A model generated the notes under the pieces. It was not told the DNA's origin, ran no database searches, and saw only the letters and a list, made by a program, of their open reading frames with translations. Shown piece after piece: positions 34,502 through 42,986 of a stretch of 64,000 nt of DNA. The DNA comes from Microbulbifer sp. THAF38 (GTDB lineage: Bacteria; Pseudomonadota; Gammaproteobacteria; Pseudomonadales; Cellvibrionaceae): NCBI RefSeq assembly GCF_009363535.1, contig NZ_CP045369.1, positions 62,001-126,000 of the forward strand, in the 5' to 3' direction. Position 1 is the stretch's first letter. Every line of letters begins with the position of its first letter. A program made the position numbers and the translations under genes.

Positions 34502-36133
34502 CTAGCCCAGCTTGCGCTTGGTGTTAATCACATTGATACCGTCGAAGCGTGCAGTGGAACTACCGTGGGATACCGCACTGGTTTGCATCGGCTGTCCCTT
34601 ACCGTCAAAGAAGGAACCACCCAGGCGGTAATCATCTTTGTCGCAGACCTGCGAGCAGGCATTCCAGAATTCCTGGGTGTTGGACTGGTAGGCGACGTCC
34701 TCCACCATGCCGGTAATCTTGCCGTCTTCAATCTCGTAGAACAGCTGCCCACCGAACTGGAAGTTGTAGCGCTGCTGGTCGATGGAGAAGGAACCGGCAC
34801 CCACAATATAAATGCCTTTTTCCACATCCTTGATCATATCGTCTACGCTCAGCTCTTCTTTGCCGGGCAACAGCGAAACGTTAGACATGCGCTGGAATTG
34901 CACGCTGGACCAACTATCTGCGTAGCAGCAGCCGTGGGATTTCTTTTGCCCCAGCATATGTACCTGGTCGCGGGTGGCCTGGTAGTTCACCAGCACACCG
35001 TCTTTTACCAGATCCCAGTTGCGGGTCTTCACGCCTTCATCGTCGTAGCCGACGGCACCGAGAGAGCCGGGCTGTACCTTATCGGCAAACAGGTTGACCT
35101 TGTCGCTGCCGTATTGGAATTTGCCGCTGCGCCATTTATCGATAGTGGCGAAAGAGGTGCCGGCAAAGTTGGCCTCGTAGCCGAGCACGCGGTCCAGCTC
35201 CAGCGGGTGGCCGACGGATTCATGGATGGTGAGCCAAAGGTGGCTGGGGTCCAGCACCAGGTCGTACTTGCCGGGTTTGACCGATTTAGCCGTGAGCTTT
35301 TCCTTGGCTTGTTGCGCCGCCAGGCGTGCATCTTCGGCCATATCGTAGGAATCGCGATAGAGCACCGTCTGCGCTTGGATCTTGTCTTCGGCGCGGCCAT
35401 CCAGATATTCAAAACCGCGTCCTACCGGCTGGCTAAGGCCCTGACGGGTACGGAAGCCGCCGGTTTTCTTATCCACTGCGGTGACCGAGAAGGGCGCCCA
35501 CAAACGGTGAACATCCTGGTCGATATAGGAGCCGTCGGTAGAGGCAAAATACTTTTGCTCGTTTACCAGGTACAGCATGGAGTTGATATAGCTGGCGCCG
35601 GCATCCAGAGCGGACTTGTTCACGTCCATCAGCAGATCCACCTTGTCGGCCAGGGGGATCTGCATAGCGTTTTTCTGGATCGGTGTCTGCCAGCTGACTT
35701 CGCCATGACCTTTTACCGGGGCCAGTTGTACTGGCTCCTGCTGGTACTTGGAGTTGGCCTTGGCCGTGGCTACTGCCTGACGGGTGGCGCGGGCGACGCC
35801 ATCGGCTGTCAGGTCATTGGTGGCAGCAAAGCCCCAGGTGCCGTTGGCAATAACACGAATTCCCATACCGATAGATTCAGTGTTCACCACGTCCTGCACT
35901 TTCATCTCGCGGGTGACCACGTATTGGTTCAGGTAACGGCCGATGCGTACATCGGCATAAGTGGCGCCGAGTTTGGTGGCGGTATTCAGGGCCACATCGG
36001 CAAATTCTTTTTTAACAGAGAGATCAATACCGCTTTGCGTCAGTTTGCTCTCGGCCACCAGATTGCCGGACAGCGGCAACATGGAAACACCCAGGCCGGC
36101 ACCGCTGAGCTGGAGAAATTTTCTTCTATCCAT
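34502..36133 (-). CDS. TldD/PmbA-family metalloprotease, exported (copy 1)
   Basis: A 543-residue TldD-type protein. Zinc motif HESVGH within LTIHESVGHPLELDRVLGYEANFAG. N-terminal Tat signal (MDRRKFLQLSGAG), so it is probably folded in the cytoplasm and exported, unlike classical TldD. C-terminal FDGINVINTKRKLG. TldD works with TldE as a heterodimer cleaving unfolded peptides. Here a TldE gene lies just upstream, with a second TldD copy beyond it. The similarity to copy 2 is very high over the whole length. Confidence 0.9.
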   Translation of the reverse strand: MDRRKFLQLSGAGLGVSMLPLSGNLVAESKLTQSGIDLSVKKEFADVALNTATKLGATYADVRIGRYLNQYVVTREMKVQDVVNTESIGMGIRVIANGTWGFAATNDLTADGVARATRQAVATAKANSKYQQEPVQLAPVKGHGEVSWQTPIQKNAMQIPLADKVDLLMDVNKSALDAGASYINSMLYLVNEQKYFASTDGSYIDQDVHRLWAPFSVTAVDKKTGGFRTRQGLSQPVGRGFEYLDGRAEDKIQAQTVLYRDSYDMAEDARLAAQQAKEKLTAKSVKPGKYDLVLDPSHLWLTIHESVGHPLELDRVLGYEANFAGTSFATIDKWRSGKFQYGSDKVNLFADKVQPGSLGAVGYDDEGVKTRNWDLVKDGVLVNYQATRDQVHMLGQKKSHGCCYADSWSSVQFQRMSNVSLLPGKEELSVDDMIKDVEKGIYIVGAGSFSIDQQRYNFQFGGQLFYEIEDGKITGMVEDVAYQSNTQEFWNACSQVCDKDDYRLGGSFFDGKGQPMQTSAVSHGSSTARFDGINVINTKRKLG

Positions 36134-36160
36134 TTCGTTATCCTCGATGGGTGCTGGCGG

Positions 36161-37492
36161 TTAAACGGCGTCAGAAAGGCTGCTGAAGGTAAAGTCGCGG
36201 ACTTTTAATGCAGGAATCATGGCGGACATGCCCCACATACCCACTCGCTGGGGTATACCCATATCCTCGATATTGTTGAGCATGATTACCGGGCTCTCAT
36301 TGAAGCGGAAGTTCTTCACCGGGTATTTGATCTTGCCGTTTTCGATATAGAAGGTGCCGTCGCGTGTGAGGCCGGTGAGCAGCATGGACTGCGGATCGAC
36401 CATACGGATATACCAGGTGCGGGATACCAAAATACCGCGGCGGGTATTTTTGATCAGTTCTTCGGTGGATTTATCGCCGCCGATCATAATCAGGTTGTTG
36501 GGCTCAGGGACCACTTCGCCTTTACTTTGCTCGGCCCAGTAGCGGCTGCGCGCCAGGTTTTTCACTACGCCGTCTTTCACCCATTCGGTGCGCCCCAGCT
36601 GCATAAAATCACCGTCGGTCCAGGGTTGAGCCGGCACATCGAGACTGGTGGGATCGGAGTAGAAGGTTACGCGCTTGTCGAACATCTTCTCGCCAGTGCG
36701 GTTGCCGCCGCCCTTTTTGCTCATAAAGCTGCGACCTTCGTCGGCACTGCGCGCATCGAAGCCGCTCATCATGTAACCCACCAGGCCGGACACCGCATTG
36801 GGCTCCAGAATCACGGTGTACTTGCCTGGCTCCAGAGCGCGGGCTTCCTGGGACAGGACCGCCTTGTCGATGGCGACAGAGGAGGTGCTGCCGGTATTCA
36901 TTGCACCGAAATCGGTAACATCACTTTCAGCCCAGCCGGAACCCAGGCCATTCTCGGTGCGCATGGTTACGGTGAAGTTGGCGGAAGTGGAGGCGTGGTA
37001 GCCGAACAGGCCTTTACTGGTGGCGACTGCGGCAAAAGAACGTTCGTCTTCCAGATAACCCGCGGCAACCACTTTCTTTTCCTTGGCCGCAATAATGGAA
37101 TCTGCGGCTGCCTTGGCGCGCTGGTCTGGGGTGATATCTGCGGTGGACTTGGCAAAGCCGTCAACGCTGACATATTTCTGTGGGCCCAGCATCGGCATAG
37201 CTTCCGGATTTTCCGGGGACAGCTTGGCCAGCTCTTCCGCGCGGCGCATCACTTTTTCCAGGGAGGCATCGCTGAATTCGTTGATGGTGGCTACACCGGA
37301 TTTCTTGCCGAAACGGGCCTCTACCGCCAGCTCGATATCGTTGACGATGCCGCTGGTGGAAACACTGTTGCGCGCATAGCGAATATTGCCGGTCTCGCTG
37401 CCGGCCAGCTGCGCGCTGGCTTCATCGGCGCGGCTGTATTTCAAAACCTTATCGAGAATACGCTTCGCTTCACTTCTACTCAGAATTGCCAT
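36161..37492 (-). CDS. TldE/PmbA-like partner protein
   Basis: A 443-residue PmbA/TldE-type protein lacking the HExxxH motif, as expected for the non-catalytic subunit. Motifs: ELAVEARFGKKSGVATINEFSDASLEKVMRRAEELA, TVILEPNAVSGLVGYM and GLTRDGTFYIENGKIKYPVKNFRFNESP. No clear export signal is seen, although its TldD neighbours have Tat signals. It could be co-exported with one of them (inference). It lies between the two tldD copies, with 27- and 35-base gaps. Confidence 0.9.
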   Translation of the reverse strand: MAILSRSEAKRILDKVLKYSRADEASAQLAGSETGNIRYARNSVSTSGIVNDIELAVEARFGKKSGVATINEFSDASLEKVMRRAEELAKLSPENPEAMPMLGPQKYVSVDGFAKSTADITPDQRAKAAADSIIAAKEKKVVAAGYLEDERSFAAVATSKGLFGYHASTSANFTVTMRTENGLGSGWAESDVTDFGAMNTGSTSSVAIDKAVLSQEARALEPGKYTVILEPNAVSGLVGYMMSGFDARSADEGRSFMSKKGGGNRTGEKMFDKRVTFYSDPTSLDVPAQPWTDGDFMQLGRTEWVKDGVVKNLARSRYWAEQSKGEVVPEPNNLIMIGGDKSTEELIKNTRRGILVSRTWYIRMVDPQSMLLTGLTRDGTFYIENGKIKYPVKNFRFNESPVIMLNNIEDMGIPQRVGMWGMSAMIPALKVRDFTFSSLSDAV

Positions 37493-37527
37493 TGCCTTTT
37501 CTCCAATTACTTATTCTTGTGCGCCCT

Positions 37528-39159
37528 TCAGGAAATCTTGCGCTTGGTATTGATTACATTAATTTTGTCAAAACGGGTGGTGGAGCAGCCGTGGGATACC
37601 GCACTCACCTGGCTGGGTTGGCCCTTACCATCGAAGAAGGTTCCGCCCAGGCGGTAATCACTGCTGTCGCATATTGCCGAGCAGGAATTCCAGAATTCCT
37701 GCGTGTTGGACTGGTAGGCGACGTCCTCAACTTGGCCAACGATCTCACCGTTTTTGATCTCATAGAACAGCTGTCCGCCGAACTGGAAGTTGTAGCGCTG
37801 CTGATCGATGGAGTAGGAGCCGCGCCCGACGATGTAAATGCCTTTTTCCACATCGTGGATCATGTCTTTGGCTGAGTACTTCTTCTCTCCCGGAGCCAGG
37901 GAGACATTGGGCATGCGCTGGAATTGCACACTGGACCAGCTATCGCCATAGCTACAACCGTGGGATTCTTTTTGGTCGATCATATGCACCTGATCGCGCG
38001 TGGCCTGGTAGTTCACCAGGATGCCATCTTTCACCAGATCCCAACGCTTGGTTTTAACCCCCTCGTCGTCATAGGCGACGGCACCGAGGGAGCCCGGTTG
38101 TACCTTGTCGGCAAACAGGGTGACCTTGTCGCTGCCGTACTGGAATTTGCCGCTGCGCCACTTATCCAGGGTGGCGAAGGAGGTTCCCGCATAGTTGGCC
38201 TCGTAACCCAGCACGCGGTCCAGCTCTAATGGGTGACCCACAGATTCATGGATGGTCAGGCACAGATGCGAGGGTTCCAGTACCAGATCGTACTTGCCCG
38301 GATCGATGGATTTGGCGGAAAGCTTTGCCTTGGCCTGCTCGGCCGCGAGCACCGCATCCTCGGCCATATCGTAGGAGGCTTTGTAGAGCGTGGTCTGTCC
38401 GCGAATCTTGTCTTTGTCGTGGCCAGCCAGGTATTCATAGCCTCTACCCACTGGGTCGCTGAGGCCATTGCGCGTTTTGAAAGCCCCGCTTTTCTTATCC
38501 ACCGCGGTCACCTGCATAGGTGCCCACAGGCGGTGGATATCCTGGTCGATATAGGAGCCATCGCTGGAAGCGAAGTATTTCTGCTCATTCACTAAATACA
38601 GGGAAGATTGGATATAGCTGGCTCCGGCTTTGAGTGCGCCATTGTTCACCTCCATCAGGAAATCGACTTTCTCACTGATGGGCACTTGCAGGGCATTCTT
38701 TTTGATCGGTGTCTGCCAGGAAACTTCGCCTGCGCCTTTCACGGCTGCCAAGCGCACAGGCTCGGTCTGGTATTTAGCATTGGCCTTGGCAACGGCAACC
38801 GCTTGGCGTGCGGCGCGGGCGACGCCATCCGCAGTCAGATCGTTGGTGGCGGCAAAACCCCAGGTGCCATTGGCGATCACGCGGATACCGGCGCCGAGGG
38901 ATTCCGTATTGACGATATTCTCCACGTTGGTTTCGCGGGTCATAACGTACTGATTGAGATAGCGACCGATGCGCACATCGGTGTAACTGGCTCCGGCTTT
39001 GCGCGCCGTGTTTAGGGCGACATCGGCCAGGTGTTGTTTGTGCGAGCTGTGCATGCCCTCATTGAGCAGTTGCTCGGCGCTGACCTGAATACCCTGCAGC
39101 GGTAACAAAATACCACTGGAGCCGACGCCGGCGATCTTGAGGAATTTTCTTCTTTCCAT
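37528..39159 (-). CDS. TldD/PmbA-family metalloprotease, exported (copy 2)
   Basis: A 543-residue paralogue of the gene at 34502-36133, identical in length, with Tat signal MERRKFLKIAG and zinc motif HESVGH. Differences are scattered, with most in the signal region. It is the first gene of the leftward tldD-tldE-tldD array that leads into DUF4159-MoxR-DUF58. The two copies could form distinct TldD/TldE dimers with one shared TldE. Confidence 0.9.
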   Translation of the reverse strand: MERRKFLKIAGVGSSGILLPLQGIQVSAEQLLNEGMHSSHKQHLADVALNTARKAGASYTDVRIGRYLNQYVMTRETNVENIVNTESLGAGIRVIANGTWGFAATNDLTADGVARAARQAVAVAKANAKYQTEPVRLAAVKGAGEVSWQTPIKKNALQVPISEKVDFLMEVNNGALKAGASYIQSSLYLVNEQKYFASSDGSYIDQDIHRLWAPMQVTAVDKKSGAFKTRNGLSDPVGRGYEYLAGHDKDKIRGQTTLYKASYDMAEDAVLAAEQAKAKLSAKSIDPGKYDLVLEPSHLCLTIHESVGHPLELDRVLGYEANYAGTSFATLDKWRSGKFQYGSDKVTLFADKVQPGSLGAVAYDDEGVKTKRWDLVKDGILVNYQATRDQVHMIDQKESHGCSYGDSWSSVQFQRMPNVSLAPGEKKYSAKDMIHDVEKGIYIVGRGSYSIDQQRYNFQFGGQLFYEIKNGEIVGQVEDVAYQSNTQEFWNSCSAICDSSDYRLGGTFFDGKGQPSQVSAVSHGCSTTRFDKINVINTKRKIS

Positions 39160-39367
39160 TGGCTACCTTTATCCCCCCAATAGGGTTTGGGGGTGTGCTT
39201 ATTGTTATTGTGCCCGATACATAAAGAGGCCCGGCCGGGCGCCTTGTCCAGACAGCAAACCTATACAGGTAACAGGCCATGATTGCCTTTGTAAAGTGTT
39301 GGCTCGGTGAAGTGAGGTTTGTTGGGGGCAAATGGTTGTGGGGAGAAGAAGGGGAAGCGCCGGGTTG

Positions 39368-40750
39368 TTAGATCGCTGCGCGCTGACGTACTTCAGAAAA
39401 AGTTGTTTCTAAAAGCAGCTCACCGTTACGAAACACTGGTCTCAGTAAATTCTTGTGTTGATTTAGATCCTCCAGACGAATGGTCTTGAAGTCACCACTC
39501 TCACTTTGAATCAGGGCCAGACGACCGCGCTTGGATTTTTTCTCTGGTCCCGTGCGTGGGTCCTTGTAAATATCCCGCCAGAGACCATTGATGCGAATGG
39601 CACTGGCCTTCATGGCAAAGCTCATGAGGTCCCTGTCCACTTTTTGCAGCAGTCCGCCTCCCATTCCGAAAGCGACATTCTCAGCGCTCTGTTTATGCTT
39701 CTGCATTGCCTGCAGTATTTGGGGAATAGTGATACGAGAAATACTATCTCCCTGGATAACACGAATATAATCCGGCAAAACACGATAGCCTTTGCTATTG
39801 GTGTGGGCGCCAAAAATACGCATTAATCGCTCTATACATTCGACAACGATCTGCACAGGATTGCCGGAGTCTGGGCGGATAACCAAGGTCCCGCCACTGC
39901 TTTGAATCGTGTTTTTTAATTGGCCGCCCCAAATGTTCTCCACCGCGTGCCATAAATCATAGCTATCACTGACCACAGCAACGGTTTTATTTTTACCGGA
40001 AAAATGCTGCAGAATATTTTGATAGGCCAATGCCTCCCCATCACGGCCCCAGGCGGTGATGGTACTGTGTTCCGCAGCCGGAATAGAAAATCCGGGCATA
40101 TCGGCATGGTAAAAATTTCTCGCACCTAATATTCCGGAGAGCGTATCGGTTCCTTGAAAATTCACCAGATGAGCCATACCACCCAACATGGCACTTTCCA
40201 AGCTACTGGCTCCACGAGCGCCAAAATCGTGCAGTTGAAAGGGTAGGGTATTTTGGCTGTCGGCCGTTTGCTGTAAAAAATGCGCAATAATTTTTTTTAT
40301 TTCCCGGCTCTGTGTGGCGACAGTACATGGGTACCAGAGAGCGCGCACTAATGCGGTCTCAATATAACTAGTTAACCAGAAACAGGATGGGCAGGTATTA
40401 ACGACTTGCGCTGTGACATTGTGTAAAGGAATGACCAAGCCTTCCTCGACAGCGGAAATCTCTAAAGGCAGGAACCCTCGGTGTTGTTGAACAATATGCT
40501 CCCAGCCCGTGCGATAAAAGGGTAAACCGTGGGCCTTGAGTAGCTTTTCTGCCTCTTCGATATTGGCTGTTGTGATAGGGCTTTGTAGGTACTGCTTTAT
40601 AAAAGCCTGCAAACCAAAAAATACGGTCTCAGAGAATTCCCCGCCGCGGCACTCGATATAGCTGCTAATAAATTCCGCGCCTGGTGGATATTGCTGATAG
40701 TGGCTGGCTTTATAGCTATCGACGTTGAGAATCAGGTTTTCTATCGACAT
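39368..40750 (-). CDS. nadV: Nicotinamide phosphoribosyltransferase (NAMPT/NadV type)
   Basis: A 460-residue enzyme of the NAMPT type, making NMN from nicotinamide and PRPP, a one-step salvage route to NAD. Motifs: NVDSYKASHYQQYPPGAEFISSYIECRGG, LHDFGARGASSLESAMLGGMAHL, PGFSIPAAEHSTI, VSDSYDLWHAV and RPDSGNPVQI. Start ATG 40750 is preferred over TTG 40762; neither has a strong ribosome site. It is divergent from a small DNA-binding-like protein that may regulate it. Confidence 0.9.
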   Translation of the reverse strand: MSIENLILNVDSYKASHYQQYPPGAEFISSYIECRGGEFSETVFFGLQAFIKQYLQSPITTANIEEAEKLLKAHGLPFYRTGWEHIVQQHRGFLPLEISAVEEGLVIPLHNVTAQVVNTCPSCFWLTSYIETALVRALWYPCTVATQSREIKKIIAHFLQQTADSQNTLPFQLHDFGARGASSLESAMLGGMAHLVNFQGTDTLSGILGARNFYHADMPGFSIPAAEHSTITAWGRDGEALAYQNILQHFSGKNKTVAVVSDSYDLWHAVENIWGGQLKNTIQSSGGTLVIRPDSGNPVQIVVECIERLMRIFGAHTNSKGYRVLPDYIRVIQGDSISRITIPQILQAMQKHKQSAENVAFGMGGGLLQKVDRDLMSFAMKASAIRINGLWRDIYKDPRTGPEKKSKRGRLALIQSESGDFKTIRLEDLNQHKNLLRPVFRNGELLLETTFSEVRQRAAI

Positions 40751-40992
40751 TAAGTTCGTCAATTGGCGATGGGATTGTTGAGTCTGTCACCAAAAGCCTG
40801 TTCTGGTGGGTGGTATATAAAAATATTTTTGGCGGAAATTTATCCCTGTAAGCGTGTGTAATTTAAAACGTCTGGCGGAACTAAAAACAGTTTTTTACAA
40901 AAATACCCTGAATTATAGATAGCACAGTTACTAGCAGAATATTTTTCTACACCGGCTGGTTCTGCCGTACTAATAAGCCATGCGAGTTTTTA

Positions 40993-41033
40993 TTGACCCC
41001 GCGTATAGCCGTGTGTACTTTTGTATACACGGC
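40993..41033 (+). promoter_or_regulatory. Promoter with overlapping palindromic operator
   Basis: TTGACC (40993-40998), a 17-base spacer and TACTTT (41016-41021) form a sigma-70-like promoter for the small regulator gene. The dyad GCCGTGTGTAC-TTTT-GTATACACGGC (41008-41033) has arms that match at 10 of 11 positions and covers the -10 element, the usual place for a repressor. It lies about 16 bases before the ATG at 41049. Confidence 0.6.
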
Positions 41034-41048
41034 AAGCAAGGGATCATT

Positions 41049-41504
41049 ATGCTCAATAAAACACAATCCATTTCGGCGCGCCTATCGGCGGAAGATTATG
41101 CGTATTTAATGTCGATCGATCGCAATGGGGCGATCACCCAAAGTGAGAAAGTACGCGAAATTATTGCAATGGCGAGAGAGTCAGTTGGCGGGGACAGCCT
41201 TTCCCGCAGCTATCTCTCCTCAGCAGAGGCCATGTTGCCGTTAAAGGCCCGCTATTTAGAAGAAAACCAGCGAAGCTTATTGATAGAAGCGGTAATGGAG
41301 TTGCTCACAGAAAGTGCCGCCATTATTCAAAATGGGGCTAGCAATGAGCCAATGGCGCCGGAATTGGAAAAAGACTTGTTGCCGAGCGTCGAGGCTTTCC
41401 TGGAAAAAATGTTGCTGCTGTCGCAGCAGAGCAGTCCACGTAGTATTCACCGTGATTCAGCCGCGAAAATTCGTGAACGCTTAGAAAGTGAAACTGCGGA
41501 ATAA
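41049..41504 (+). CDS. Putative ribbon-helix-helix regulator
   Basis: A 151-residue protein. The N-terminal about 45 residues (SISARLSAEDYAYLMSID, QSEKVREIIAMARE) fit a beta-strand-helix-helix pattern of ribbon-helix-helix regulators. The rest is helical and acidic, perhaps for dimerisation or ligand binding. ATG 41049 follows AAGGGAT. The strong palindrome over its own promoter suggests autoregulation. The divergent nadV gene may be a second target. The family is not identified by name. Confidence 0.6.
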   Translation: MLNKTQSISARLSAEDYAYLMSIDRNGAITQSEKVREIIAMARESVGGDSLSRSYLSSAEAMLPLKARYLEENQRSLLIEAVMELLTESAAIIQNGASNEPMAPELEKDLLPSVEAFLEKMLLLSQQSSPRSIHRDSAAKIRERLESETAE

Positions 41505-41670
41505 GCATCCGCGTAATTGAGTTTTAGGGGTAAACAAGCGGAACTACTACCGCTGACATAAAAGTGGTAATTCAGCGGCTTGTTGTGGAAGAAATAAATT
41601 GGGTTTGTCGGATCGTGAGGGATTTGGTCTGGCTTTGGTGGAAATTGAAACAGTAAAAGGAAAGAAAATT

Positions 41671-42333
41671 ATGAGAGAAGGATTAATTAAGCGCATCTCA
41701 CGACTGATTTCGGCATCTGCCAATGCGGTGGTGGACTCGGTAGAAAGTGCAACGCCACAACTGGTCATGGAGCAGGCTATTCGCGAAATAGATGATGCTA
41801 CTGCCGATGTGCGCGAACAGCTTGGTAAGGTGGAGGCGGCCAAGTATCTCAATAGCAAGGCGCTCAATGAGGAAAATAATCGTCACAGTGCTCTCACTGA
41901 GCAAATTGATATCGCGGTAAAAGAAGGCCGGGATGACCTGGCTGAAGCGGCCATTGCCAAACAGATGGATATCGAAGCGCAGTTGCCGGTACTGGAAAAG
42001 GCTATTGCCGAGAACGATACTGAAATGCAGGAACTCAATGCTTATATCAGCGCACTGCAAGGCAAAAAGCGGGAAATGCGTGAGCAGCTCAAAGAGTTTA
42101 TCAAGGCTAGCGAGCATGTCGCCAATGGTGTGAGTGACTCTGGCCGCGGCACTAGCCGTAAAACAGAGACACAGGTGGAGCAGGCAAGCGACGCCTTTGA
42201 CCGAGTACTAGAGCGAGCAGGTGTACACACCTCAAAATCCAGTGTTGACGCAAGCAAGCTGGCTGAACTCGAGGAGTTGGCGCGCAACAATCGTATTAAA
42301 GAGCGGCTGGCCAAACTCAAGTCGGAGGCCTGA
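41671..42333 (+). CDS. pspA: PspA/IM30 family protein
   Basis: A 220-residue PspA-type membrane-stress protein, almost entirely coiled coil (about 25-180) with an amphipathic N-terminal helix (LIKRISRLISASANAVVDSVE). It forms oligomers that stabilise the inner membrane. ATG 41671 is preceded by AAAGGAAAG. Its stop overlaps the yqiJ start by one base, so it forms an operon with yqiJ and yqiK. In E. coli, PspA is in a different operon. Confidence 0.88.
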   Translation: MREGLIKRISRLISASANAVVDSVESATPQLVMEQAIREIDDATADVREQLGKVEAAKYLNSKALNEENNRHSALTEQIDIAVKEGRDDLAEAAIAKQMDIEAQLPVLEKAIAENDTEMQELNAYISALQGKKREMREQLKEFIKASEHVANGVSDSGRGTSRKTETQVEQASDAFDRVLERAGVHTSKSSVDASKLAELEELARNNRIKERLAKLKSEA

Positions 42334-42986
42334 TGGCTTTTCTGTTACAAGACCAGAATCTGATCTTCACCGGTGCGCTGGTATTGATGTTAATGATCGC
42401 GGTGCTCGAAGGCGTGATGATATTAATCGGTGTCGGTATTTCGGATCTGCTCGATAACTTGCTGCCAGATATTGATATCGATGGTCCGGATGGTGGTGCA
42501 TCAGGTGGGTTGACTAAAGTTTTGGGCTGGCTGCGCTTTGGCGAGGTGCCAGCACTGATCCTTTTAGTGGCATTCTTGGTTGGCTTCGGCGTTACCGGTT
42601 TGCTGATCCAGATGTTTGTTGAGTCTACTTTGGGTCTGTTATTACCTGGCGGCTTATTGGCGCTGGTAGTTTTTTTCCTGGCGCTGCCACAGGTGCGCTT
42701 TGTCGGAAATTTACTGCGGCGTTTTGCTGTTGGTGATGAAACGCAAGCGGTGGGAAGAAATTCCTTTATCGGCCGGGTGGCGATAATTACCATCGGTAAA
42801 GCCGAGGCTGGATCGCCCGCAGAAGCGCGTTTTAAAGATGAATATGGCACTACCCATTATGTGATGGTGGAGCCGGATGAGAGTGAAATTTTTAACCAGG
42901 GGGAGAAGGTGTTACTGGTAGAGGAGTTGGGTGTGCATTTCCGCGTGACTCGTCCCACCAGCCAACATCTGATGGAAAATAATTAA
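42333..42986 (+). CDS. yqiJ: YqiJ-like inner-membrane OB-fold protein
   Basis: A 217-residue membrane protein, NfeD-like, with helices at about 10-35, 70-95 and 100-125 and a C-terminal OB-fold-type soluble domain (VGRNSFIGRVAIITIGKAEAG...YVMVEPDES). YqiJ proteins are partners of YqiK flotillins, shaping membrane microdomains. It lies directly between pspA and yqiK, with no gap to yqiK. Confidence 0.88.
   Translation: MAFLLQDQNLIFTGALVLMLMIAVLEGVMILIGVGISDLLDNLLPDIDIDGPDGGASGGLTKVLGWLRFGEVPALILLVAFLVGFGVTGLLIQMFVESTLGLLLPGGLLALVVFFLALPQVRFVGNLLRRFAVGDETQAVGRNSFIGRVAIITIGKAEAGSPAEARFKDEYGTTHYVMVEPDESEIFNQGEKVLLVEELGVHFRVTRPTSQHLMENN

Noticed and set aside
34397..36208. 603-residue open frame on the + strand opposite tldD copy 1
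   Set aside because: A mirror frame of a GC-biased gene. The same kind of frame exists opposite tldE and tldD copy 2, and none has a ribosome site or family motif.
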